From Bacteroidota bacterium (lineage in GTDB: Bacteria; Bacteroidota; Bacteroidia; Bacteroidales; F082): a stretch of 37,253 nucleotides of DNA. Below the pieces are notes generated by a model that was given only the letters and a program-made list of their open reading frames with translations, made no database searches and was not told where the DNA came from. Below, in pieces: positions 25,547-34,400 of the stretch (positions within the stretch are counted from its first letter, which is position 1; every line of letters starts with the position of its first letter). The position numbers were made by a program, and so were the translations under genes. Location: assembly GCA_003650425.1 (NCBI GenBank), contig QMPP01000006.1, forward strand, positions 1 through 37,253, read 5' to 3'.

Positions 25547-26638
25547 TTATTCCTTGTTTTCAATAAGTGCCGCTATTCTCTCTTCCAGAAGCTGCCCGTT
25601 GTTTTGCATCTTCAAACCATAATAGTTTTCTGATTGTAACAACGCTTTCTGCAGGTTAAATTCTTTTTGATTTTGATAGTAATAAAGTCCTTTTTGTTTT
25701 AACGACTCTGCCAGAAACTCCTGCTCGGTCTGCCCTGGCGTGGGGATAAAAACCGCCCTCTTTCCAAACCATGCCAAATCCATCAAACTGGAGTAGCCCG
25801 GACGACAAATAATGGTTTTTGCTTTTAGTATCATGCCGGAAAACTGATTATCAGGAAGATGCGAAAAAGTTTCAACATTCCCCATTTTTATCTGATGGCT
25901 TTCCTCGGTGCGGCCTTGTAGGATAACGGTATTCAAACCCGACTGAAACGCCTGATCTTTCAGTTTAATTTCTAAAATGGTTCGTTGAGGCTCGGGACCC
26001 GAAAGTAAAATTAACAAATCAATATTCTGTTCGGGAAGCTGTGGTTTAACATACTGAAACCTTGTTAAAGGGCCAATAAAATGATAATTGGTTAATGGAA
26101 AATTACTGATATGCGAGAGCGCACCGGAAAGATTATTATCACCGGCAACATCAGGAATCCAAAGTTCATCATATTTTTTAATGTAGCTGTAAATCATCTG
26201 GCGCAAGGCAGGTTTAGCTACTCCTCCATACCTCGGTGTTTGAACATTAAGCTGATGAGTAATAAAAACTGTTTTTGCCTTGTCTGACCAAAGTTCGTAT
26301 CTGTTATCAGAAATAACGAGGTCAATTTTCATTTCGTCGATAAGTGTTTCCAAAAACAGATGTGCCTTATCTGCCTGCTTTTTCATTTCAGGCATCTCGG
26401 AAAGCATCTTTAAAACCATGGCACCCTTAACAGGATATCGCGGTGCATAGCCAGGAAACTTAATCATCTCTAATTCGGGATAGCGCTGTTTTAAAAATTC
26501 CAGCGGACGGTTGTCGGCACCCAAAATAATCCGAATGTTTTTTTTCTTTTTTAGCGCCTCGATAACAGGAACCATACGGGTTGCATGTCCTAAACCCCAA
26601 TCCATAGGGCAAACCAATATGGTTTTTTTGTGTTCCAT
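25547..26638 (-). CDS. Glycosyltransferase of the GT28/MurG-like superfamily, 363 aa
   Basis: GT-B fold glycosyltransferase. The N-terminal glycine loop is LVCPMDWGLGHATRMVPVIEAL; the C-terminal donor-binding block is CRPGYSSLMDLAWFGKRAVFIPTPGQTEQ, typical of nucleotide-sugar enzymes related to MurG and to UDP-GlcNAc-2-epimerase-like transferases. LLILLSGPEPQRT and TVILQGRTEE form the second Rossmann half. Acceptor and sugar are unknown. The ATG at 26638 is preferred over a TTG at 26644, because the TAnnTTTG element at 26647-26654 puts the transcript start at about 26640. It lies downstream of a UPF0104-type membrane protein gene on the same strand, so glycolipid synthesis is a reasonable guess. 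Confidence 0.8.
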   Translation of the reverse strand: MEHKKTILVCPMDWGLGHATRMVPVIEALKKKKNIRIILGADNRPLEFLKQRYPELEMIKFPGYAPRYPVKGAMVLKMLSEMPEMKKQADKAHLFLETLIDEMKIDLVISDNRYELWSDKAKTVFITHQLNVQTPRYGGVAKPALRQMIYSYIKKYDELWIPDVAGDNNLSGALSHISNFPLTNYHFIGPLTRFQYVKPQLPEQNIDLLILLSGPEPQRTILEIKLKDQAFQSGLNTVILQGRTEESHQIKMGNVETFSHLPDNQFSGMILKAKTIICRPGYSSLMDLAWFGKRAVFIPTPGQTEQEFLAESLKQKGLYYYQNQKEFNLQKALLQSENYYGLKMQNNGQLLEERIAALIENKE

Positions 26639-26646
26639 TGACAATA

Positions 26647-26654
26647 CAAAACTA
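26647..26654 (-). promoter_or_regulatory. Possible promoter -7 element for the glycosyltransferase gene
   Basis: Reads TAGTTTTG on the minus strand (TAnnTTTG). It is only 9 bp before the ATG, so the mRNA would be nearly leaderless. Confidence 0.35.
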
Positions 26655-26739
26655 ATAAAATACCATTGGAAACATCTTTTTATTCTCCATGATTTTAATC
26701 AAGTCTGACTACGAACGGCAGATTCTACGAATTACACGA

Positions 26740-27021
26740 CTATTTAGTAATATTTTCGGCTTCTCTTGCTATTTTCTTTTTTCTGATTCTGGCACCAGCC
26801 CACTGCCCACCAAAAAATCCTAATACCATGAAAGGATAAGTATAAAGTTGAAAACCCATCCCGAACAGATAACGGTAGGCCACCACCATGGGGATGGGCA
26901 GGTGGACAAACAAAAACCATTGCCACGAAAATTTTTTAACCCCCTGACGCCAAAACCCAAAGGGGATGTTAGTTACAAAAGTTGCCAGCACGGCAAATGT
27001 CAATGCTAAATATTCATTCAT
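26740..27021 (-). CDS. Small membrane protein of unknown function, 93 aa
   Basis: Three hydrophobic segments are visible: YLALTFAVLATFVTNIPF (about 4-21), WFLFVHLPIPMVVAYRYLF (about 35-53) and PFMVLGFFGGQWAGA (about 63-77), followed by a basic tail RIRKKKIAREAEN. This resembles small uncharacterised inner-membrane proteins found in many Bacteroidota genomes. The gene follows the UPF0104-type gene with a 2-nt gap and precedes the glycosyltransferase, so the three may act together in the membrane. I do not recognise a named domain. Confidence 0.75.
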   Translation of the reverse strand: MNEYLALTFAVLATFVTNIPFGFWRQGVKKFSWQWFLFVHLPIPMVVAYRYLFGMGFQLYTYPFMVLGFFGGQWAGARIRKKKIAREAENITK

Positions 27022-27023
27022 AA

Positions 27024-28076
27024 TTAAATTTCTTTGTAAGTGACATCGTTTTTAAAAACGCGTCGCAGCCAAATAGGTAGAATAATGGCTCCAATAAACA
27101 GATAGGGGTAATAACTAATAAGACGCCACAATATTGCCAATAGTGCATACCAGGAAGCGTCAGGAATGAAATCGCCTAAAAAGTTGGAAAATATAAACTC
27201 GGCAATACCGCTGCCCCCGGGTGTAGGACTTACCAAAAGAATAATCCACATGGTAAGTTGCCGCCCGTAAATCAGTAAATGGTCGGAAAAGCTATAAATG
27301 TTCCCGAAAAAAGCCATCAGCATAAAATTAACCACCCAATACCTGCCACCCCAAGAAAAGACAGTAGCCGTCATGCTTTTGAACCAGTATGAAAAGGGTT
27401 TTTTCTTTATGCGTTTTGAGGTATAAATTAACTGATTGGCAGACCTGCGAGCCTGTATCCGCCACTTTTTTAAAATAGGGAAAAGAAAAACCCATGAAAT
27501 GAACGACTTAAAAAGTTGAGGATTGACAAACAGGGCGTAAGCAAGAAACATGGTGTAAACAAACAAAGCAATGTACCCGCCAAAAAAGGCCCATCTTATT
27601 TCTTCAATGTTAGCCGAATCGGGTGGAAAGATATTGTTTCCAAATAAAAAATAAACAAAGGGAACCGATAAAATAAAAAACAGCTCATCCAAAAAAATAG
27701 CCGTGAGAATAACCGCTGTACTTTTTCCGCTGCTAACACCCTCTTTGTATAAAAAAAAGATGGCCGGCCCGGTTCCTCCTACTACTGATGGTGAAATGGC
27801 AGAGCTGAATTCCCAAAGCATGATAATGTTAAAAGCCTGCTTCCACCCTATTTGATAATCGGTTAGCACCAAAATACGATATATGTAAGCGATATCCCTG
27901 AGGAACATCATCAAAACAGCAATCACCAAAAAAAGCAACGTGTGCCAGGTAAAGGTTACAAAAGTAAAGGTGTCAGGATTAAAATTCCTTGACAAAAGCC
28001 ACCCGCTAACTGTTAGACCAATCAGTATTGGCCACACAATTTTTCTGGTATTTAAGCTTTTTACAATTCTGTCCAT
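27024..28076 (-). CDS. UPF0104/lysylphosphatidylglycerol synthase-type transmembrane protein, 350 aa
   Basis: Polytopic inner-membrane protein with about eight hydrophobic helices, matching the YbhN/AglD/MprF-membrane-domain family thought to move lipids across the membrane. Characteristic phrases are the N-terminal NTRKIVWPILIGL, EFSSAISPSVVGGTGPAIFFLY (conserved PS-x-x-GG motif) and LVSPTPGGSGIAEFIF (second conserved Pro-Gly-Gly motif). A long basic loop (KKWRIQARRSANQLIYTSKRIKKK) is on the cytoplasmic side. No synthetase domain is attached, so it is not a full MprF. It leads an operon with the small membrane protein, and the glycosyltransferase lies next. Confidence 0.85.
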   Translation of the reverse strand: MDRIVKSLNTRKIVWPILIGLTVSGWLLSRNFNPDTFTFVTFTWHTLLFLVIAVLMMFLRDIAYIYRILVLTDYQIGWKQAFNIIMLWEFSSAISPSVVGGTGPAIFFLYKEGVSSGKSTAVILTAIFLDELFFILSVPFVYFLFGNNIFPPDSANIEEIRWAFFGGYIALFVYTMFLAYALFVNPQLFKSFISWVFLFPILKKWRIQARRSANQLIYTSKRIKKKPFSYWFKSMTATVFSWGGRYWVVNFMLMAFFGNIYSFSDHLLIYGRQLTMWIILLVSPTPGGSGIAEFIFSNFLGDFIPDASWYALLAILWRLISYYPYLFIGAIILPIWLRRVFKNDVTYKEI

Positions 28077-28096
28077 TCAAATATTTTAATATATGA

Positions 28097-28104
28097 CAAA
28101 GATA
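28097..28104 (-). promoter_or_regulatory. Promoter -7 element for the UPF0104-type operon
   Basis: Reads TATCTTTG on the minus strand, 21 bp before the ATG at 28076. Confidence 0.55.
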
Positions 28105-28281
28105 AAAACAGTTGGACTAAGAAAGTGTGAAATTATCATAAACGGCCATATTGGCAGCACTTACAAGGTGATAGCGTCATATAGGCAGTTATTGAGGTTA
28201 TTTTCATCCATTTTCAGCATTGGAACGCCATTTGAAAAGAAGCTGATGAAATGATAAAAAAACAGATGTTTAATAAAAAAT

Positions 28282-28300
28282 AAAGGAGGACAAAGTTATG
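28282..28300 (+). promoter_or_regulatory. Unusually strong Shine-Dalgarno of the hsp20 gene
   Basis: AAAGGAGG (28282-28289) precedes the ATG at 28298 by 8 nt. Bacteroidota mRNAs mostly lack such a site, and no other gene in this window has one this strong, so the gene is probably built for high translation under stress. Confidence 0.75.
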
Positions 28301-28717
28301 GCACTAGTAAGATTTAATCAGTATCCGGCTTTAACCGATTTGTTTGAAAGTCTGGAAAAAAATTTCTTCAACAACGAAGAAAAATTTGAAGGAACCGTTC
28401 CTGCAGTGAACATTAAAGAAGACAACGATAAATACACGTTGGAGATGGCTGCACCAGGAATGAAGAAAGCCGATTTTCATATCAATCTTGAAAAAGATGT
28501 GTTAACCATTTCGTCAGAACAGAAAGAGGAAAAAGAAGAAAAGAAAGATGATTTTGCAAGACGTGAGTTTTATTACAACTCATTCAGCCGTTCGTTCAGC
28601 TTGCCTGAAACCGTTGATGTGGAAAACATCAAGGCGGATTACAAAAATGGGATTTTGAACGTTGTTTTGCCTAAAAAAGAGGAAACTAAGGTTACCCGCG
28701 AGATTAAAATCTCATAA
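28298..28717 (+). CDS. Hsp20/alpha-crystallin small heat-shock protein, 139 aa
   Basis: ATP-independent holdase chaperone that binds unfolding proteins and keeps them ready for refolding by DnaK/ClpB. The alpha-crystallin domain covers about residues 38-128: PAVNIKEDNDKYTLEMAAPGMKKADFHI, FYYNSFSRSFSLPETVDVENIKA, and the family-diagnostic YKNGILNVVLPKKEE. The C-terminal TREIKIS carries the I-x-I tail used for oligomer assembly, and the N-terminal arm is short (MALVRFNQYPALTDLFESL). The 220-bp upstream gap holds no TAnnTTTG element but has a sigma-54-like sequence (28221-28234). A strong ribosome-binding site precedes it and a perfect palindromic terminator follows. Confidence 0.96.
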   Translation: MALVRFNQYPALTDLFESLEKNFFNNEEKFEGTVPAVNIKEDNDKYTLEMAAPGMKKADFHINLEKDVLTISSEQKEEKEEKKDDFARREFYYNSFSRSFSLPETVDVENIKADYKNGILNVVLPKKEETKVTREIKIS

Positions 28718-28740
28718 TGGCAAAAACAATCTGAATCTGA

Positions 28741-28778
28741 AAAAAAAGTCCGGCTGCGTACGCAGCCGGACTTTTTTT
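28741..28778. terminator. 38-bp perfect palindrome, bidirectional terminator
   Basis: Seven A, a 24-bp GC-rich palindrome (GTCCGGCTGCGT/ACGCAGCCGGAC) and seven T form a perfect inverted repeat centred at 28759.5. It can end hsp20 on the plus strand and the rluB transcript on the minus strand. Confidence 0.9.
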
Positions 28779-28780
28779 AT

Positions 28781-28855
28781 TTAACCTCTTCTCCTCTTTT
28801 TCCTTAGCTGGTTACGCGTAAGTGTTTCAAAATCTTGTGGTAAAAGATCAGGCAT
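28781..28855 (-). CDS. Possible 24-residue basic peptide downstream of rluB
   Basis: Between the rluB-like stop (28875) and the terminator lies ATG at 28855 and TAA at 28781-28783, coding for MPDLLPQDFETLTRNQLRKK plus RRRG. It starts 19 nt after the rluB stop, ends two bases before the palindrome and has no stop-rich look. The first half is acidic/hydrophobic and the last seven residues are strongly basic, as in an RNA-binding tail. It could be a real co-transcribed micropeptide or a chance frame; comparison with relatives would decide. Confidence 0.35.
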   Translation of the reverse strand: MPDLLPQDFETLTRNQLRKKRRRG

Positions 28856-28874
28856 GTTTAATAAATCGGGTTAG

Positions 28875-29732
28875 CTATGGAAGCATCTTTAACATGTTCA
28901 CCTCTTTTTCGGTGAGCTTACGCCATTTTCCTCGTGGGATGTCTTTTTTGGTCAGACTGGCAAACATCACCCTGTCGAGACGAACAACCTTGTATCCAAG
29001 ATGCTCAAAAACCCTGCGAACAATCCGGTTTCTACCCGAGTGTATCTCTATTCCCACTTCCGTTTTATCGTGAGCCTTTTGATCATAAGCAATTTTATCG
29101 GGCTTTATGGCACCATCTTCCAACTCAATGCCGGCAGCAATTTCCAAAAGATGACTTTTGGTGAGCGGTTTATCTAACACCACGTGATACAACTTTTTAA
29201 CCCCATGCCTGGGATGGGTAAGTTTTTTAGCCAATTCGCCATCGTTGGTAAACAGCAGAAGTCCGGTAGTATTTTTATCAAGACGTCCTACAGGATAAAT
29301 TCTTTCGTTGCAGGCGTTTTGTACCAGCGACATCACAATTTTTCTGTCTTGTGGATCGCTGGAGGTGGTTATAAAGTCTTTGGGTTTGTTAAGCATTATG
29401 TATTGCAACTTTTCAGCCCTCAGGGTTTGATCGCCATACATCACTTTGTCGGTACGTTTTACTTTTGTACCCATCTCAACAACCACTTTTCCGTTAACGG
29501 TTACAGCCCCACTTTCAATGAGTCTGTCGGCTTCACGACGTGAACATACCCCTGCATCGGCCAGAAATTTGTTTAACCGTATTAATCCGTCAGAATTTAT
29601 TTTGGGTTGTTGCGTCCGGCTTGCTTTCTTTTTAAACTTGTGTTCGGTTGAGTCGGCTTTGGGAGCGAAGCTCTTTCGCTTTTTGGTGGTTTTTTTAATG
29701 AATTTATCAAATCCACCTTTTTTCTTATCCAT
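28875..29732 (-). CDS. rluB: RluB/RsuA-family rRNA pseudouridine synthase
   Basis: Isomerises a uridine to pseudouridine in 23S (RluB/RluF) or 16S (RsuA) rRNA. The N-terminal 48 residues are a Lys/Ser-rich extension common in Bacteroidota members. An S4 RNA-binding domain follows (IRLNKFLADAGVCSRREADRL, about 51-71; SGAVTVNGKVV). The catalytic domain has YPVGRLDKNTTGLLLFTNDG with the catalytic Asp152, HPRHGVKKLYHV, and the end block GRNRIVRRVFEHLGYKVVRLDRV. The exact target uridine cannot be read from the sequence; RluB-like is most probable. A promoter element lies 23 bp upstream, divergent from the stress-protein gene. Confidence 0.93.
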   Translation of the reverse strand: MDKKKGGFDKFIKKTTKKRKSFAPKADSTEHKFKKKASRTQQPKINSDGLIRLNKFLADAGVCSRREADRLIESGAVTVNGKVVVEMGTKVKRTDKVMYGDQTLRAEKLQYIMLNKPKDFITTSSDPQDRKIVMSLVQNACNERIYPVGRLDKNTTGLLLFTNDGELAKKLTHPRHGVKKLYHVVLDKPLTKSHLLEIAAGIELEDGAIKPDKIAYDQKAHDKTEVGIEIHSGRNRIVRRVFEHLGYKVVRLDRVMFASLTKKDIPRGKWRKLTEKEVNMLKMLP

Positions 29733-29754
29733 AGTTAATCAAATATTTGACCTG

Positions 29755-29762
29755 CAAAAGTA
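29755..29762 (-). promoter_or_regulatory. Promoter -7 element for rluB
   Basis: Reads TACTTTTG on the minus strand (TAnnTTTG), 23 bp before the ATG at 29732. Confidence 0.55.
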
Positions 29763-29833
29763 CACAAAAGTGGTTGATTAGTTGCATAGCGTGTCAAATT
29801 TCAGTATATTTAACAATTGAAAAAAATGATTCT

Positions 29834-30721
29834 ATGTACAATAATAAAAATTTGGTCATCGTTCCCGTCAACTTTTCAGAAGAGGCGGAAAACGGTGCTG
29901 TTTACGCTTTGCAAATAGCCACAGGCATCAATGCCAACATTGTATTACTGAACGCCTACTTTAACCCCGCCCTGTATGTTCCGGGAATGCTCGAGCCATA
30001 TTCGAACCTTGTTAGTATTGAGGAAGACATCAGAGCATTGGAAAAGGAGGCGTACATTAACCTTGTGGCATTAAAGCAGCTACTTGACGAGAGAATTAAC
30101 AAAGAGGGCATCTCAAATGTTGAAGTTGCCTACGATTTAGTTCAGGGATATCCTGTTAACGCAATTCTATCGTATGCCGATGAGTTTAAACCCAACGTGA
30201 TTGTGATGGGATCACCGGGGAAAAAGCCGGGTGGTACCACAGCCTTTGGAAAAGTTACCACCCGAATCATGGAAAAAGCCAATATGCCGGTAATTGCCGT
30301 GCCAATAGGCTATAGCGCCGAGCAATTTACAAAACCCCAAAAAGTACTCTACCTCACCAGTCTCGATAATACCGACTACTCAGCCCTTGAACGACTGACA
30401 GGTTTTGCCAGGTTTTTTGATGCCCGCATACTTTGCGTCCACACTTCCACCATCCAAAGTAACGAATCAGATGAAGAAAAGATGCGGGGAATAAAAAAAT
30501 ATATTATTAAACAGTTGGGGGTAACTAACCTGGAATGCGGCATTCTGGAAACAGCTAACCCGTTGTCAGGCCTTGAAAAATTTATTAACGAACGGGGTGT
30601 TGACATCATTGCCTTTTCAACTCAAAAACGAAATGTGCTGCTCAGGTTTTTTATACCCGATTCAAGCCACTGTTATTTACATCAAACAGGCATACCACTA
30701 CTGGTGTATCACGCCCGGTAA
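29834..30721 (+). CDS. Universal stress protein with two tandem Usp domains, 295 aa
   Basis: Two UspA-type domains in tandem. Domain 1 (about 1-150) begins NLVIVPVNFSEEAENGAVYAL and ends with the ATP-binding-type GSPGKKPGGTTAFGKVTTRIM and MPVIAVP blocks. Domain 2 (about 155-295) begins KVLYLTSLDNTDYSALERL, lacks the G-x2-G-x9-G loop and ends IPLLVYHAR, so only the first half is likely to bind nucleotide. Start chosen at 29834 (MYNNKNLV); an in-frame ATG at 29747 lies inside the divergent promoter and adds unrelated residues. Such proteins protect cells in stationary phase or under stress, but the partner is unknown. No near-perfect TAnnTTTG is seen upstream; TATATTTA lies about 25 bp before the ATG. 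Confidence 0.9.
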   Translation: MYNNKNLVIVPVNFSEEAENGAVYALQIATGINANIVLLNAYFNPALYVPGMLEPYSNLVSIEEDIRALEKEAYINLVALKQLLDERINKEGISNVEVAYDLVQGYPVNAILSYADEFKPNVIVMGSPGKKPGGTTAFGKVTTRIMEKANMPVIAVPIGYSAEQFTKPQKVLYLTSLDNTDYSALERLTGFARFFDARILCVHTSTIQSNESDEEKMRGIKKYIIKQLGVTNLECGILETANPLSGLEKFINERGVDIIAFSTQKRNVLLRFFIPDSSHCYLHQTGIPLLVYHAR

Positions 30722-30728
30722 GGCAGAC

Positions 30729-30923
30729 TTATCGCTTTCGCGAAGCTAAATCCGACAAAATATAATACCCGGTTACCGTCAAAACAAAAAGTCCGCATAG
30801 CCACAGCTCGCAATGCCCAATTATTAGCTTTAACACCAACAACATAACCAGCATCAGCAAGGTTATCCACCCTAGGTATTGCTGAAACCTTTTTGATTTT
30901 ATCAGTCTGTCATACCACTTCAT
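30729..30923 (-). CDS. Small two-helix membrane protein, 64 aa
   Basis: Two hydrophobic helices, YLGWITLLMLVMLLVLKLIIG (about 16-36) and LWLCGLFVLTVTGYYILSDL (about 40-59), with basic ends (IKSKRF, ASRKR). It overlaps the yraN stop by 4 nt (ATGA) and is clearly the second gene of that operon. No family is recognised. The hairpin-like two-helix shape suits a membrane-bound regulatory or scaffolding peptide, but that is a guess. Confidence 0.7.
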   Translation of the reverse strand: MKWYDRLIKSKRFQQYLGWITLLMLVMLLVLKLIIGHCELWLCGLFVLTVTGYYILSDLASRKR

Positions 30924-31282
30924 AAGCCTGGTGTAAATGCATCGATAATATGATTAATGGTATGGGATTGGTTGGTTAGCACAATGGAAACAATGTCGTA
31001 CCGTACGCCGCCCTCCCAGTCTGTTTTATCAACATAGTCCTGTGCCGCGCTTATCAGAAGTTTTTGTTTTTTAGCATCCACCGCCTCTTCGGGGTAGCCA
31101 AAATAGTCGGTACTACGTGTTTTAACCTCCACGATAACCAGCTCACCGTTATCTATGGCAATAACATCAATCTCCTTGTGGATACTGCGCCAGTTGGTTT
31201 CCAAAATCTCATACCCTTTCGATTTAAGATGCTGAACTGCGAGAGCTTCCCCCTTCTTTCCCATTTCAATGTGTTTGGCCAT
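30920..31282 (-). CDS. yraN: YraN family (UPF0102) endonuclease-like protein
   Basis: A 120-residue protein with the PD-(D/E)XK nuclease-like fold of UPF0102. The N-terminal GKKGEALAVQHLKSKGYEILETNWR, the active-site-type EIDVIAIDNGELVIVEVKTR (Asp of EID plus E-V-K), and EEAVDAKKQKLLISAAQDYV are all conserved. The true substrate is not established for this family; DNA processing or recombination is presumed. The upstream sequence has TATCTTCG, one mismatch from the TAnnTTTG element. It overlaps the small membrane protein gene downstream. Confidence 0.93.
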   Translation of the reverse strand: MAKHIEMGKKGEALAVQHLKSKGYEILETNWRSIHKEIDVIAIDNGELVIVEVKTRSTDYFGYPEEAVDAKKQKLLISAAQDYVDKTDWEGGVRYDIVSIVLTNQSHTINHIIDAFTPGL

Positions 31283-31387
31283 AAATCAAGTTAAGTTGAT
31301 AAGCGAAGATAGGAAACTTTTGGAAATGATTCGTTGCTTTGTTTTCGGATTTTCCTTAAAAATATTTTTATTCAACTGTAAGATTAT

Positions 31388-31395
31388 TACCTTTG
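31388..31395 (+). promoter_or_regulatory. Promoter -7 element for the 1037-aa T9SS protein
   Basis: TACCTTTG, a perfect TAnnTTTG, lies 32 bp before the ATG at 31427. Confidence 0.55.
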
Positions 31396-31426
31396 AAAAG
31401 TGTAACGAGTTTAAAAACCAGTCATT

Positions 31427-34400
31427 ATGAAAAATCTATTAACCCTAGTTTTGTTAATTGTAACGGCCTTTACCCTCGAAAGCCGGCCAACTGCCATCCA
31501 TCGCGACCTGATAACCATAACCGTTTACACGGAAAATTGTTTAAGCAATCCCATCGACAGCGTATCGATAAAGCTAATACAAAAGGATTCGCCTTATCAA
31601 ACATGGACAAGCCTAAGCGATACTGTCGGTTTTGTACAATTCGACACCATTCCCACCGGCACTTACGATATTGTTGCTTTTAAAAGGGGATGCCAGGAAT
31701 CCGAATTACAAAACATCTCCATTACCTCCAACTATACGACCCATATTACACTTGACCGAAAGCTTTACAAAGTACGCAATCTGCATGTAGATTCATTAAC
31801 CTCGGAAGTAACTTGGGATAAACCGCTTATTACTGCTTTAAATACAGATTTTGAAGCAGCCACCTTTCCCCCCGAAAACTGGCAAATTGAAACAGACGGT
31901 GAAGGATGGTATCAATCAAGTATATCCGACAGTCTGTTTAACAACTGGACTATCCCGGCATGGCCCGGCCAATATGCCATAGTCAACCATGACTACTCAA
32001 CGCAGGGAGGTAGTTACGACTATCTTATCACCTCTGAAATCGATGTAAGGGTTAGCAATCAGCTTAAACTCTGTTTCGACAGCTATTACGATTCGCTTTA
32101 CGGTGGAACGGCAAAGGTTGAATATAGTGCCGATAACGGTGCTACGTGGCAACTGCTGAAACAACTTTCGCCCGATACGATATGGCAAAAAGATACTGTT
32201 GATTTATCACCCATCACCCAAAGCGGGATAGAAAACATTAAAATCCGGTTTAACTTCACAGCCGGAAACGGGCCATTATACGACGGCTGGGCTATTGACA
32301 ATGTAAACATACATGGAGAAGAGGCCTGGTACGAAGGGTTTGAATTGTATTTCAATAATAACTTCTTCGACAGCTTGCCTCACGATCAGTTTTCATATTT
32401 TTTGAATGATCTGATTTATGGCACATCTTATACCGCCAGCCTGAAGGCAACAGGAGAATGTACTATGTCGGAAGAGGTTTTGTATCAGTGGATATCTCGT
32501 TATTTGTATCCACCGCGAAATGCACACGAAAACTATACCTATAATACCAGTGTCGTTTCTTTTTTATGGTTGCCACCCCAAAAATGCGATACTACCTGCC
32601 ATGTTCCTTACGGTTTACTGTCTTACAACATCTTTCGCAACGGAGCACTCATTAGTAACACGCCTTACAACAACGAACCTGATACGTCCGAATATGTTTA
32701 TACCGACCCATTTGTAATGCCCGGCACCTATTATTATCAGGCTACTGCCCTGTACGATCTGGCACAATTTGGTTATCCCGGTGAAATCGGCGAGTCAATG
32801 ATTACTCCCGTTGATACCATTACCGTGATATGGGGATACGACCTCCCTTTTAGCGAAAATTGGGATCTGGGTTCATTTAATTTTAATAACTGGACGATTG
32901 AAACAAATAACTGGATTATCAACAGCACTTCAGGCGACAATGCCCCTTCAGCTCAATTTATCAATACACCTCATTTAACGAATGACTATGAATCATGCTT
33001 AACCTCCTCTCCCATTAAGGCCGACAGCATTACCGAAGGCGAAATATGGCTCGATGGCAACCTGAAACTTGACGACCTGAACGAAACCGGCGAAGAGCAT
33101 CTTGTCGTTGAAGTATATAACGGCGAACAGTGGTATCAGGTTTACGATGTGGCAAACCACGGTAGTTTTGATTTTGATGAAGGACAGATTCATCTTAATA
33201 TTTCCGATTATACAAAAGGTAAAGTTTTTCAAATAAGGTTTAAAGCAACAGGGCAAAACTCTGCTGACATCAATTCATGGTTTATTGATAACATAAACAT
33301 TTACAGAACTTGTGATGCACCTTCTGATTTTACGGGAGAATATTTTTGGGAAGGCCCGGGTGCAAATGGTTATGGGGTTCAACTTGAGTGGGAAGCTCCC
33401 ACAATGCCCATGGGGCCAAGATGGATATTTTGGGGGTATGGAGAAAACAGTTCGGCAATTGGCTTGGCAGATGGCGGTGATTTTTCGGTGGCTGCACGAT
33501 GGGATAGTAATCAAATTGCTGAATATGTAGGGGGTAGTATTACCAAAATGGAAATCTATATTCAGGATACTGATTATTCCAACCTCATCCTTAAGGTATG
33601 GAAAGGAGCTGAAGCATCCAGTCTTGTTTATAGTGAAGATGTAACGAGTTCGATTGTAGCAAACACTTTTAACGAATTTACGCTTTCCTCACCGGTTTTA
33701 ATTGAAGAGGGTGACGAAATATGGGTTGGTTATACCATTCTTGGACAAGCATTCGGGGTTTGTCCAGCCGGAACTGATGCCGGGCCTGCATTTACGGGAA
33801 ATGGCGACAAAATAACAACTGATGGCGTTACCTGGGAAAATCTTTCCGATTTTGGTTATGATATGAACTGGAACATAGCCATGCATATTGAAACGATTTA
33901 CTTTAATTCTTCACGCTCACAGACTAAAACGGATGGTACAGTTTATACTACTCCGGGAGCAACCCTGTCGCTGAGTGAAATGAATCCGAGCCCGGTAAAA
34001 ATGAAGACCGGTAATTCTAAAGAATTTAGTGGTTTTACCATTTATAGAAGTGAGACAGGAAATAAAGGAGATTACGTGCCCTACAAGACGGTTCCGTACA
34101 AAGAGGGTACTACTCATTACAACTTAAAGGATATGTATCCGAATGTCAACTCTCAGCAAACTTACTGGTATAAAGTAAGCGCGAATTGGACAAGTGATCT
34201 GGATAATTGTGAATCGGGATTTGCCAATTCTCAACTAAACCCTGAGGAAGATTTTGTTGAAATTTTTGTAACCGGAGTAAATGAACTACAAGCAGGTTCC
34301 GTCACACTTTACCCTAATCCCGCAACAAATAGCATCACCATTACATCAACACGGGGAATTGAAAAACTGACTGTATTCAATGCTACAGGTCAGATGGTTG

